DNA of 18,929 nt from positions 1-18,929 of the forward strand of contig URGL01000052.1 in NCBI GenBank assembly GCA_900547405.1, in the 5' to 3' direction. This document shows positions 1 to 6,916 of this stretch, piece by piece. How positions within the stretch are numbered: the first letter of the stretch is position 1; each line of letters begins with the position of its first letter. Source of the DNA: an uncultured Eubacteriales bacterium (GTDB taxonomy: Bacteria > Bacillota > Clostridia > Oscillospirales > Oscillospiraceae). The position numbers were made by a program, and so were the translations under genes. The notes under the pieces were generated by a model. The model had not been told where the DNA came from and did no database searches. It saw only the letters and a list, made by a program, of their open reading frames with translations.

Positions 1-6
1 AGGGGT

Positions 7-62
7 CCCCCCCACACCCGTCCCGGGCTACGCCCGGTCCACCCTCTCCAAGCAGGAGAGGG
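7..62 (-). repeat. Type B structured interspersed repeat (copy B1)
   Basis: Read on the minus strand, this copy starts with the stem CCCTCTCC/GGAGAGGG, continues through GTGG into a second hairpin CCGGGC-GTA-GCCCGG, and ends ACGGGTGTGGGG. The same plan recurs at 4161-4209, 17864-17910 and 18879-18929 with a different second stem each time. It lies just beyond the 3' end of the histidine kinase gene. A separate palindrome (CAAGGCGC-TGC-GCGCCTTG, 63-81) sits between it and the stop codon. Neither is followed by a T run, so neither is a classical terminator. Confidence 0.8.
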
Positions 63-90
63 CAAGGCGCTGCGCGCCTTGGCGAAATAC

Positions 91-2286
91 TCAATCCTCC
101 TGAGGGAAAATCAGGGTTGCCTTAAAGAGGTCTCCGTCTACCAGCAGCTCCAGCGCGCCGTGCTGGAGCTCCATCATGCTCTGGGCAATGTTCAGCCCCA
201 AGCCGCTGCCCTCCTGGTTCCGGGAGGCCTCTCCCCGGACAAAGCGCTCCATGAGCTCCTCTGCACTGATGTTCAAGGGGTCCCGGGAGATGTTTTTCAG
301 GGAAATGCAGACCTTTTTGTCCACCGCCACCATGTCGATGTAGAGCCGGGTGCCGGGCTGGGCGTACTTGACGGCATTGCTGAGGAGGTTACTCATGGCC
401 CGCCACAGGAGCCGCCCGTCGGCGTGGATATACAGGGGCTCCTCCGGCTGGCGGAACAGGGGCGTCAGCCCTGCGGCCTTCAGCTTGTCCGTGAATTCTC
501 CCAGGGCCTGGTTCACGGCTTCCACCGCGTCGATTTTCGTCAGCTCCAGGGGGATGTTGCCGGTGGATGCCTTGCTCAGCTCGATCAGGTCATCGATGAG
601 CCGCTTCATCCGGGCGGACTGCCGGGACAGGACCTCCAGGTACTTCTCCCCGTCCTCCTGGCTGTGGGGCTTCTGCAAAAGGTCCACATAGTTGATGATG
701 GAGGTCAGGGGGGTCTTGATGTCGTGGGACACGTTGGTAATCAGCTCCGTGCGCATCCGCTCAGAGCGCATCTGCTTCTGGGCCGCCAGCTGGACCACGT
801 CACTCAGGCCGTTGAGCTCCACCGCAAAGTCCCGGAAGGCCCCCAGCATATGGTTCTCGTCAATCTTAATGTCCAGGTTCCCCGCACGCATCCGCTTTGC
901 CATATCCAGGAGTGTTCCGAAATTCACCGCGCCATAGATTACCAGAGCCGCCCCGCCAAGAAGGCCGATCCACAGCAGGAGCAGACTGTCCGTTGCCAGG
1001 GCCAGGGGGCAGATGCCCACCAGCAGCACCCCCGCCAGAATCCACTGCCAGCTCAAAGGCAGCAGGCCGTAGATCTTCACCAAAAGGGCGCCCAGCCTCT
1101 TCCACAGTCTCTTGACCCAGGCCCAGGCCTTTTTCATCAGGCCCAGTACCCACTGAAGGACAGGCAGGGTAACGGCCCAGAGGATGTGGTAGCACCCGGC
1201 TGCGCACTTCCAGAAGAGCCGCCAGCAGAATCCGGTGACGCTATGCCGCCACCAGTAGCAGCCCGGGGCCTTGAACTGGGCGGCGCAAGCAAAGCAGAAG
1301 CCCACGAAGGCCAGGCAGCACAGGTAGCCGCCGTAGCCGTAATAGACAAAGGCAATGGTGTTGCCCTGGCTCATGAGATACCGGACCCCGTCAAGGCCGA
1401 TATAGGCATAGAGCATGCCGAAGCCCATCAGGACGGACAGATACAGGTCCAGGGGCAGGCAGTTCAGCCCGCCGGGGCGGATCTCCTGGCTGCCCGGCTT
1501 ATGGCCCGCGGCGCAGCACAGATACACCGCCAGCAGGGCAAAGGCCACCAGGCTGACCCCCAGCAGGGCCGCAATCTGCCCCTGATGCCGCCAGACTCCA
1601 TCCATCAGGGAGAAAAGCCTTGCTTCCAGAGCGTTATCCCCCGCCGTCAGGTCTGCATGGATCACCACCGTATAATCCTGATTCAGAGGCACATCCTGAA
1701 TTTTATAGATATTCCAGCCGTCCTTGTAATCGATTGCGTAAATGCATCCGCCATCAGCCAGCTCCTCCCGGATAGGGAAGTGGATCCCAGGGAAAAAATC
1801 TCCTTCCAAATCGTCCCTGCCCGCCAGCTTTCGGGCCGTCTGCTGCGCCGCTTCCATGGTCTCTACATAGATGGGCCCCTCCAGCACCTCCACATAGGTC
1901 CGGTCCCCTTTGGCAATCCGGAAGGTAAAGTCCGTAAAGGACCCCCTCTGGTCGTCCTTCCGTTCCAGCACCTTCCCCTTGCTGTCCTGGATCTCGTAGT
2001 TTGCGTTTTCCCATGTGGTATTCCGATCCAAATAGCTGTAGTATTGCTCCACCAGGGTCTCGTCCGCCTTGGGTGCGGTTTTTGCCGCGTATCTTTCCGC
2101 AAGAGCACCGGCGACCCAGTTCAGGCTTTCTTCCCGGTCCTGCAGGTACCTCTGGGAGGGAGACAGATCCTCCCCCAGATCCAATGCCGCCAAAATCATC
2201 AGGCTCCCGCCGGAAAGAGCGGCGCTCATCAGGCACAGGGCGCACAGGACAATGGCCAGCCCCTTGAAAATACCGTGATTTTTCAT
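91..2286 (-). CDS. Sensor histidine kinase with large extracytoplasmic domain and multi-helix membrane region
   Basis: This is a membrane sensor kinase that should autophosphorylate on His and pass the phosphate to the response regulator encoded just upstream. The start at 2286 gives 731 residues. Its ATG overlaps the regulator's stop codon (ATGA), which implies translational coupling; a longer reading to 2322 would run into the regulator gene. An N-terminal membrane helix (about residues 8-36) is followed by about 200 extracytoplasmic residues. Then come several hydrophobic segments (about 240-460) with amphipathic Trp/Lys-rich stretches, and a HAMP-like linker. The H box is VSHDIKTPL with His521. 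An N box (NLLSNAVKYA) and a G2 box (GSGLGLNIAQS) follow. The canonical DxGxG G1 box is replaced by an NISRDPLNIS-type sequence, as I recall from some Firmicutes kinases. At 731 residues it is longer than a simple two-helix kinase. The signal is unknown. Confidence 0.93.
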   Translation of the reverse strand: MKNHGIFKGLAIVLCALCLMSAALSGGSLMILAALDLGEDLSPSQRYLQDREESLNWVAGALAERYAAKTAPKADETLVEQYYSYLDRNTTWENANYEIQDSKGKVLERKDDQRGSFTDFTFRIAKGDRTYVEVLEGPIYVETMEAAQQTARKLAGRDDLEGDFFPGIHFPIREELADGGCIYAIDYKDGWNIYKIQDVPLNQDYTVVIHADLTAGDNALEARLFSLMDGVWRHQGQIAALLGVSLVAFALLAVYLCCAAGHKPGSQEIRPGGLNCLPLDLYLSVLMGFGMLYAYIGLDGVRYLMSQGNTIAFVYYGYGGYLCCLAFVGFCFACAAQFKAPGCYWWRHSVTGFCWRLFWKCAAGCYHILWAVTLPVLQWVLGLMKKAWAWVKRLWKRLGALLVKIYGLLPLSWQWILAGVLLVGICPLALATDSLLLLWIGLLGGAALVIYGAVNFGTLLDMAKRMRAGNLDIKIDENHMLGAFRDFAVELNGLSDVVQLAAQKQMRSERMRTELITNVSHDIKTPLTSIINYVDLLQKPHSQEDGEKYLEVLSRQSARMKRLIDDLIELSKASTGNIPLELTKIDAVEAVNQALGEFTDKLKAAGLTPLFRQPEEPLYIHADGRLLWRAMSNLLSNAVKYAQPGTRLYIDMVAVDKKVCISLKNISRDPLNISAEELMERFVRGEASRNQEGSGLGLNIAQSMMELQHGALELLVDGDLFKATLIFPQED

Positions 2287-2978
2287 TTCTTCTCCCCCTC
2301 CAGCTTGTAGCCCTGGCCCCACATGACTTTTAAGTACCGGGGCTCCGATGGATTGATCTCGATCTTCTCCCGCAGGTGCCGGATGTGGACGGCTACGGAG
2401 CCCTCGCTGCCCAGGGCCGCCTCCCGCCAGACGGCCTCATAGAGGGTCTTGGTGGAGTAGACCTTGCCGGGGTTGGACATGAGCAGGTGGAGGATGGCGT
2501 ACTCCGTAGGGGTCAGGCTCACGCTCTCTCCCTCCACGGTGACGGTTTTGGTCCGGTCGTCCATGGAGATGCCGCCGATGGTCAGGCTGTCCGGCTCCGT
2601 CTGATGGCTGCCGAGACTGGCATACCGCCTCAGCTGGGACCGGACCCGGGCCAGGACCTCCACGGGGACAAAGGGCTTGGTGATGTAGTCGTCGGCTCCT
2701 ACGTTGAGCCCCAATACCTTGTCCTCGGTTTCGGACTTGGCGGTGAGCAGAATGATGGGCACATTGGAAAATTCCCGGATCTTCGCCGTGGCGGCCACGC
2801 CGTCCATAACGGGCATCATCACGTCCAGCAGCACCAGATGGATGCCCTCCTTCTTCACGGTCTCCACCGCCTGGGCTCCGTTCTGGGCCTCATAAAGCTG
2901 GTAGCCCTCCGGGGCCAGATAAATTTTCAAAGCATTGACAATGTCCGGCTGATCGTCGCAAATGAGTACCTTATACAT
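2283..2978 (-). CDS. OmpR/PhoB-family response regulator
   Basis: This is a 231-residue DNA-binding response regulator and the partner of the downstream kinase. The receiver domain (1-115) has the acidic pair D8/D9, the phospho-acceptor D52 in LLDVMMPVMDG, T79 and K101 (ITKPF). The C-terminal winged helix (about 135-228) has the typical LTPTEYAILHLLM start and ends near KVMWGQGYKLE. The start is supported by GGAGG at 2987-2991, 8 bases upstream. A -10 box TATAAT lies at 3012-3017 on the minus strand, but no convincing -35 is visible, so an activator, possibly the regulator itself, may be needed. The gene comes first in a two-gene operon and overlaps the kinase start by 3 bases. Target genes cannot be deduced from the window. 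Confidence 0.96.
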   Translation of the reverse strand: MYKVLICDDQPDIVNALKIYLAPEGYQLYEAQNGAQAVETVKKEGIHLVLLDVMMPVMDGVAATAKIREFSNVPIILLTAKSETEDKVLGLNVGADDYITKPFVPVEVLARVRSQLRRYASLGSHQTEPDSLTIGGISMDDRTKTVTVEGESVSLTPTEYAILHLLMSNPGKVYSTKTLYEAVWREAALGSEGSVAVHIRHLREKIEINPSEPRYLKVMWGQGYKLEGEKK

Positions 2979-3011
2979 ACATGCTTCCTCCCTCTCCTTG
3001 ACTTTGAGGCT

Positions 3012-3017
3012 ATTATA
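3012..3017 (-). promoter_or_regulatory. -10 box of the two-component operon
   Basis: TATAAT on the minus strand, about 35 bases upstream of the regulator start codon. At the usual spacing the -35 region is poor (TTTATT-like). The site would be weak without an activator. Confidence 0.5.
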
Positions 3018-3095
3018 CCATTGTCTTTCTTAACAATAAAGGGGGAGAAGCATTAAGAAGTGTTTAATATTCCAGGGGGTACTCAGGGATCTATA

Positions 3096-3135
3096 AAAAT
3101 TCTCTCTTTTTCCATCTGGAAGAAGGGAGAATTTT
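3096..3135. other. 18-bp hairpin in intergenic DNA
   Basis: AAAATTCTC (3096-3104) pairs perfectly with GAGAATTTT (3127-3135). Inside it TCTTTTTCC pairs with GGAAGAAGG, using two G-U pairs, around an ATCT loop. There is no T run on either side. A TATAAT sequence (3140-3145) follows it on the plus strand but has no recognisable -35. Function unknown. Confidence 0.6.
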
Positions 3136-3158
3136 CGGGTATAATGGGGGTAATCGAT

Positions 3159-3223
3159 CCCCCGCCGGAGGAAGCCTTCCCCCACGGGGAAGGTGGCTCG
3201 CCGGAGGCGAGACGGATGAGGGG
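3159..3223 (+). repeat. Type A structured interspersed repeat (copy A1)
   Basis: The copy begins CCCCGCCGGAGGAAG. It has a first stem CCTTCCCC/GGGGAAGG, then GTGG, a second hairpin CTCGCC-GGA-GGCGAG, and the tail ACGGATGAGGGG. Copies recur at 4006-4072 and, inverted, at 4216-4281. It lies upstream of the HAD gene. Positions 3224-3318 between it and that gene hold only the HAD ribosome binding site and nothing else I recognise. Confidence 0.85.
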
Positions 3224-3318
3224 AGCCCTGCAAAGATAAGGACCGGACCTCGATGAATGGCAAAACTACCGACCCGCGTAGGGCCGTTTTCATGAAATCT
3301 ATACATACGGAGGTTATC

Positions 3319-4005
3319 ATGGCATACACAATTTATAAGCCCACCACAGCTGTCCGGGGGGTTCTATTTGACATGGACGGCGTGATCCTGGATACGGAGA
3401 AGCTCTATACCCGGTTCTGGCTGGAGGGGGCCCACGCCCTGGGCTTCCCCATGACCCGGGAGCAGGCCATCGGTCTGCGGGGCATGAATCTGGGCGAGGC
3501 TGCCAGGATGATCGGCACCTATTTCGGCAGCCCCGATTACTACCAGCCCATCAAGAATAAGCGCATTGAGCTCATGGATGCCTACATCGCCCAGCACGGC
3601 GTGGAGCCCAAGACCGGCATCCGGGAGATCCTGGAATATCTGAAGGAAAACCATATCCCCCGGGCCGTCTGCACCGCCTCTCCCATAGAGCGGGTGAAGC
3701 GGTACCTGATCCCCCTGGGGCTGTTTGACGATTTCGATGCCATCTGCACCGCCTACGATGTGGCCCAGGGCAAGCCGGAGCCGGACATCTACCTCTATGG
3801 GGCCAAGGTCCTGGGGAAGACCCCGGCCAGCTGCATCGCCATCGAGGATTCCGCCGCCGGGATCCAGTCCGCCGCTGCCGCAGGCTGCATGGCCACCCTG
3901 GTGCCGGACCAGGACCTGCCGGATGGGGCTACCCTGGAGCGCGTCACCATCCTGGCCGATTCCCTTCTGGATGTGATCGAAGTGATCAAGGGGTGCAATT
4001 CTTAA
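3319..4005 (+). CDS. HAD-superfamily hydrolase, subfamily IA (beta-phosphoglucomutase/phosphatase-like)
   Basis: This is a predicted cytoplasmic phosphatase or phosphomutase using an aspartyl-phosphate intermediate. The start at 3319 gives 228 residues beginning MAYTIYKP and is chosen for the GGAGG at 3309-3313, 5 bases upstream; in-frame ATGs at 3253 and 3292 lack such a site. All four HAD motifs are visible: motif I LFDMDGVILDTE (D18 nucleophile, D20), motif II Thr/Ser in VCTASP, motif III Lys in KPEPDIY, and motif IV IEDSAAGI. The helical cap between motifs I and II places it in subfamily IA, with beta-phosphoglucomutases, phosphoglycolate phosphatases and sugar phosphatases. The sequence does not settle the substrate. 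It stands alone between two type A repeats and has no clear promoter of its own. Confidence 0.93.
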   Translation: MAYTIYKPTTAVRGVLFDMDGVILDTEKLYTRFWLEGAHALGFPMTREQAIGLRGMNLGEAARMIGTYFGSPDYYQPIKNKRIELMDAYIAQHGVEPKTGIREILEYLKENHIPRAVCTASPIERVKRYLIPLGLFDDFDAICTAYDVAQGKPEPDIYLYGAKVLGKTPASCIAIEDSAAGIQSAAAAGCMATLVPDQDLPDGATLERVTILADSLLDVIEVIKGCNS

Positions 4006-4072
4006 CCCCCGCCGGAGGAAGCCTTCCCCCACGGGGAAGGTGGCACGGGCAAAGCCCGTGACGGATGAGGGG
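4006..4072 (+). repeat. Type A structured interspersed repeat (copy A2)
   Basis: It begins right after the HAD stop codon. The first stem matches copy A1 (CCTTCCCC/GGGGAAGG), but the second stem is CACGGGC-AAA-GCCCGTG instead of CTCGCC/GGCGAG, so the sequence changes while the pairing is kept. The tail is ACGGATGAGGGG. It faces copy A3 (4216-4281) in inverted orientation. Confidence 0.85.
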
Positions 4073-4160
4073 ATACAACCTGACGGCCACAGAAATCCCG
4101 GATGAACGGTACGCCCCCCAGAGCCGGAAGAGGGGCTACACCGGGTCCGGGTTCGTACCG

Positions 4161-4209
4161 CCCCACACCCGTCAGGGCTTCGCCCTGCCACCCTCTCGTA
4201 CGGAGAGGG
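4161..4209 (-). repeat. Type B structured interspersed repeat (copy B2)
   Basis: On the minus strand it has the first stem CCCTCTC/GAGAGGG with loop CGTAC, then GTGG, a second hairpin CAGGGC-GAA-GCCCTG, and the tail ACGGGTGTGGGG. It lies directly next to copy A3. Confidence 0.8.
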
Positions 4210-4215
4210 TTTTGT

Positions 4216-4281
4216 CCCCTCATCCGTCTCGCCTGCGGCGAGCCACCTTCCCCGTAGGGGAAGGCTTCCTCCGGCGGGGGC
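4216..4281 (-). repeat. Type A structured interspersed repeat (copy A3)
   Basis: This is an inverted copy of type A. The second hairpin is CTCGCC-GCA-GGCGAG, the same stem as copy A1 with a one-base loop change. With A2 it forms 66-bp inverted arms around about 143 bp. That interior holds copy B2 and about 88 bp (4073-4160) in which I see no gene. Confidence 0.85.
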
Positions 4282-4302
4282 TGTTTATCTCAGATTTCTG
4301 AA

Positions 4303-4345
4303 AAGCCTCCGTTTTTCCACAGCTCCTGTGGAAAAACGGAGGCTT
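4303..4345 (-). terminator. Terminator of obgE
   Basis: A perfect 20-bp stem (AAGCCTCCGTTTTTCCACAG and its complement) with a 3-base loop starts 5 bases beyond the obgE stop codon. On the minus strand it is followed by a short T run (GGCTTTTCAG). It marks the end of the ribosomal operon. Confidence 0.8.
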
Positions 4346-4350
4346 CTTGT

Positions 4351-5625
4351 TTATCTCATATACTCAAACTGCAAATCGTAGATATCCACGGTGTCCCCGT
4401 CCTGGATGCCCATTTCTTCCAGGCGGGCGAAGAGGCCGCACTTGCGGAGCATCTGGTCGAAATAGTTCCGGGACTCGTAGTCCTCGAAGTTGATGTTCTG
4501 CACCAGCCGCTCCAGCCAGGTGCCGGTGACCATCCAGGTAGAGCCCAGGTGCTCGATGGTAAGCTCCTGGGGGTCTCCGGCCTCTACGGGCTTCTCCACG
4601 TATTCAGGCTCGTAGATGGTGACGGGGGGCAGGGTCCGCAGCTTCTCGGCCACCACCCGCATGAGCTGCCTGGTGCCCTGGGTGGTACCGGCGGAGATCT
4701 CGTACAGCTCGCAGCCGGCAGCCTCTACGCAGGCGCGAAGCCGCTGGAGATTGTCGCTGTCCGGCGGCAGCAGGTCGATCTTATTGGCGGCTACGATCAT
4801 GGGCCGGTTGGAAAGGTCTACGGAGTAATTGGCCAGCTCGTCGCAGATGGCGTTGAAGTCCTCCACCGGGTCCCGGCCCTCGCTGCCGGACACGTCCACC
4901 ACGTGGACCAGCAGCCGGCACCGGTCAATGTGCCGCAGGAAGTCGTGGCCCAGGCCCGCCCCCTCAGCGGCACCCTCGATGATGCCGGGGATATCCGCCA
5001 TGACGAAGGACACGCCCTCGTCCACATAGATGACCCCCAGGTTGGGGAAGAGGGTGGTGAAGTGGTAGTTGGCGATCTTGGGCCGGGCGTTGGAGGTGAC
5101 GGAGAGCAGGGTGGATTTGCCCACATTGGGGAAGCCCACCAGGCCCACGTCCGCCAGGAGCTTGAGCTCCAGAATCACGTCCCGCTCCTGGCCCTTGATG
5201 CCGGCCTTGGCAAACCGGGGCACCTGCCGGGTGGCGGTGGCGTAGTGGGCGTTGCCCCAGCCTCCCCGGCCTCCCTTGGCCAGAACGAAATCCTCCCCGG
5301 TGGACATATCCACAATGATCTGGTTCGTTTCCGCGTCTCTTACCACGGTGCCCCGGGGGACCTGGATGACCAGGGGCTCTCCCCGCTTGCCGCTCATGTT
5401 CCGGCCCTGGCCGTTCTGGCCCGGCTGGGCGGCATACTTGCGCTTATAGCGGAAATCCAGCAGGGTGGACAGATTGTCGTTGACCCGCAGGATCACGCTG
5501 CCCCCATGGCCCCCGTCTCCCCCATCGGGGCCGCCGGAGGCCACATATTTCTCCCGGTGGAAGGCCACGGCGCCGTCGCCGCCCTTGCCGCCCAGGACTG
5601 TAATCCGAACTTTATCTACAAACAT
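4351..5625 (-). CDS. obgE: GTPase ObgE/CgtA
   Basis: Essential GTPase of the Obg family, involved in large ribosomal subunit assembly and stress signalling, 424 residues. The N-terminal glycine-rich Obg domain (about 1-158) includes GGKGGDGAVAFHREK. The G domain has the P loop GFPNVGKS (164-171, K170), the G3 sequence ADIPGI and the G4 sequence NKID. The C-terminal OCT domain (about 345-424) is complete. The start is supported by GGAGG (5631-5635) 5 bases upstream. It is last in the rplU-prp-rpmA-obgE cluster, the usual order in Firmicutes. A terminator-like hairpin lies between rpmA and this gene, and I see no separate promoter in the short gap. Expression may therefore depend on read-through or on a promoter inside rpmA. 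Confidence 0.98.
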   Translation of the reverse strand: MFVDKVRITVLGGKGGDGAVAFHREKYVASGGPDGGDGGHGGSVILRVNDNLSTLLDFRYKRKYAAQPGQNGQGRNMSGKRGEPLVIQVPRGTVVRDAETNQIIVDMSTGEDFVLAKGGRGGWGNAHYATATRQVPRFAKAGIKGQERDVILELKLLADVGLVGFPNVGKSTLLSVTSNARPKIANYHFTTLFPNLGVIYVDEGVSFVMADIPGIIEGAAEGAGLGHDFLRHIDRCRLLVHVVDVSGSEGRDPVEDFNAICDELANYSVDLSNRPMIVAANKIDLLPPDSDNLQRLRACVEAAGCELYEISAGTTQGTRQLMRVVAEKLRTLPPVTIYEPEYVEKPVEAGDPQELTIEHLGSTWMVTGTWLERLVQNINFEDYESRNYFDQMLRKCGLFARLEEMGIQDGDTVDIYDLQFEYMR

Positions 5626-5642
5626 ATTAACCTCCAGGGTTT

Positions 5643-5679
5643 AAAAAAAGGACTGCCGCGAAAAAAAGCAGCAGTCCTT
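5643..5679 (-). terminator. Terminator/attenuator between rpmA and obgE
   Basis: On the minus strand, AAGGACTGCTGC pairs with GCGGCAGTCCTT (12 bp, one G-U) around a T-rich loop and is followed by seven T residues. It ends about 7 bases before the obgE ribosome binding site. It should stop part of the transcription coming from the ribosomal protein genes. Confidence 0.85.
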
Positions 5680-5696
5680 CAATTCACAGGCTTGTC

Positions 5697-5978
5697 TTAC
5701 TGCTCAGCGTAAACGGAGCACTTCCGACGATCCTTGCCCATGCGCTCAAACTTGACGGTGCCGTCAACCAGGGCGAACAGGGTGTCATCCTTGCCGATAC
5801 CAACATTGGTGCCGGGATGGATGTGGGTGCCTCTCTGGCGGACCAGAATGTTGCCAGCCAGGACGAACTGGCCGTCGGCACGCTTGCAGCCCAGACGCTT
5901 GGACTCGGAATCACGGCCGTTCTTGGTGGAACCGCCGCCCTTGTGGTGAGCGAAGAACTGAATACCAATCTTCAGCAT
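5697..5978 (-). CDS. rpmA: 50S ribosomal protein L27
   Basis: Ribosomal protein L27, 93 residues, whose N-terminus lies near the peptidyl-transferase centre. It begins MLKIGIQFFAHHKGGG, the Firmicutes-type N-terminal extension removed after QFF by the protease Prp; the prp gene lies immediately upstream. The core is typical (GSTKNGRDSESKRLG, GNILVRQRGTHIHPG, VGIGKDDTLFAL). The gap from the prp stop codon is only 4 bases, and the ribosome binding site overlaps the end of prp. A strong terminator follows it. Confidence 0.98.
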   Translation of the reverse strand: MLKIGIQFFAHHKGGGSTKNGRDSESKRLGCKRADGQFVLAGNILVRQRGTHIHPGTNVGIGKDDTLFALVDGTVKFERMGKDRRKCSVYAEQ

Positions 5979-5982
5979 TGTA

Positions 5983-6306
5983 TTACACCTCCAAAACTTC
6001 GACGTTATCGGGATATTCGTCCCGCAGGCTGCACAGATAGAGCATCATACCGGCCAAGCAAGCCTGTACACTCTCTTCCTCATCGCAGCTCGTGGGGAGG
6101 GTCAGGGTGATGCGGGCATCCTCCTCTTTGACCCGAACCTTGGCTTTGGCCCCGCACACATCATTGATGGTGGCCTCTGCCATGGTGACAGCGGCGGAAA
6201 TGGCGGCGCAGACAATGTCGCTGCCTGCCTCACCGTAGCCGCTGTGACCGGAGACGCTGAACCCGGTGATTCGATCGTCCTCGGTAAAAAATTCAACTTT
6301 GGTCAT
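5983..6306 (-). CDS. prp: Ribosomal-processing cysteine protease Prp
   Basis: A 107-residue cysteine protease of the YsxB/Prp family that trims the N-terminal extension of L27, a step known from Staphylococcus aureus to be essential. The conserved catalytic region is GHSGYGEAGSDIVCAAIS, with His21 and Cys33 as the likely dyad. The gene sits between rplU and rpmA, its standard place, with gaps of 5 and 4 bases. Its presence agrees with the cleavable extension seen on L27 here. Confidence 0.96.
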   Translation of the reverse strand: MTKVEFFTEDDRITGFSVSGHSGYGEAGSDIVCAAISAAVTMAEATINDVCGAKAKVRVKEEDARITLTLPTSCDEEESVQACLAGMMLYLCSLRDEYPDNVEVLEV

Positions 6307-6311
6307 AGCAA

Positions 6312-6623
6312 TTACAGGGCGATCTTGGTGATCTCGACCTTGGTGTAGGGCTGACGGTGACCGATGTGGGTCTTCTCGTTCTTCTTCGCCTTGTACTTCA
6401 GCACGTCGATCTTCTTGCCCTTGCCGTTCTTCACGACCTTGGCCTCCACAGCGGCACCCTCCACAACGGGAGCACCGATCTTGGAGTTCTCACCGTCCAG
6501 CACGGCCAGAACCTGGTCGAACTTCACGGTCTGCTCGGCTTCCACGCCCAGCTTCTCGATGAACAGAACGTCGCCCTCGGCAACGGTGTACTGCTTACCG
6601 CCGGTAACAAAAACTGCCTTCAT
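6312..6623 (-). CDS. rplU: 50S ribosomal protein L21
   Basis: Ribosomal protein L21, 103 residues, a 23S rRNA-binding protein of the large subunit and first gene of the operon. The start MKAVFVTGGKQYTVAEGDVL and the C-terminal K-rich segment ending GHRQPYTKVEITKI are typical. The length matches the family. It is preceded by an untranslated leader with a stable hairpin and a near-consensus promoter. Confidence 0.98.
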   Translation of the reverse strand: MKAVFVTGGKQYTVAEGDVLFIEKLGVEAEQTVKFDQVLAVLDGENSKIGAPVVEGAAVEAKVVKNGKGKKIDVLKYKAKKNEKTHIGHRQPYTKVEITKIAL

Positions 6624-6708
6624 TTTCTCATTTCACCTACTTTAGTGTGTAGTCTCGCTCTCAAGGCGGCTGCTTTTGGGCAGCACTTGTAAGCCTTCCT
6701 GATGCGGC
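6624..6708 (-). ncRNA. Leader of the rplU operon, possibly an L21 autoregulatory leader
   Basis: The leader between the promoter and rplU folds into a two-part hairpin. AAGGC (6693-6697 on the plus strand reads GCCTT) pairs with GCCTT, and inside it GCTGC pairs with GCAGC, the whole spanning 6663-6697. L21 leaders are known in Bacillota as autogenous control elements. I place this one in that class from position and structure only, because I cannot run a covariance model. Confidence 0.5.
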
Positions 6709-6714
6709 TGAATT

Positions 6715-6743
6715 ATTCTATCATTCAGAAAGAGAATTGTCAA
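6715..6743 (-). promoter_or_regulatory. Promoter of the rplU-prp-rpmA-obgE operon
   Basis: On the minus strand, the -35 TTGACA (6738-6743) and -10 TAGAAT (6715-6720) are separated by 17 bases. This near-perfect sigma-A promoter fits a ribosomal protein operon. Confidence 0.9.
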
Positions 6744-6839
6744 CGATTTTTTTGAAATTTTCTAAAAAATATTCCGGGAGCCAGTCACTTTTTTCAAAGC
6801 GGCAGCTTTGCAATTCTTTGGGCCCAATGCTGGTTTCTC

Positions 6840-6868
6840 TTGAAAAACAAAAGAATGCGTGGTAAGAT
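6840..6868 (+). promoter_or_regulatory. Candidate promoter of the Rpn-type nuclease gene
   Basis: TTGAAA (6840-6845), a 17-base spacer and TAAGAT (6863-6868) lie about 50 bases upstream of the GTG start. Confidence 0.55.
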
Positions 6869-6916
6869 TATGAGAGAGCAGAGACTTTCGCTTTGACAAT
6901 AGGAAGGGGTGGTTTC

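Noticed and set aside
79..2310. Long plus-strand reading frame (743 codons) opposite the histidine kinase
   Set aside because: It mirrors the kinase gene codon for codon, has no family features or ribosome binding site, and the minus strand has clear H, N and G boxes.
4006..4281. Insertion sequence with 66-bp terminal repeats
   Set aside because: The interior is too short for a transposase and contains no gene; a non-autonomous repeat pair is the most that can be said.
4549..5712. 387-codon plus-strand frame opposite obgE
   Set aside because: A mirror of obgE with no ribosome binding site.
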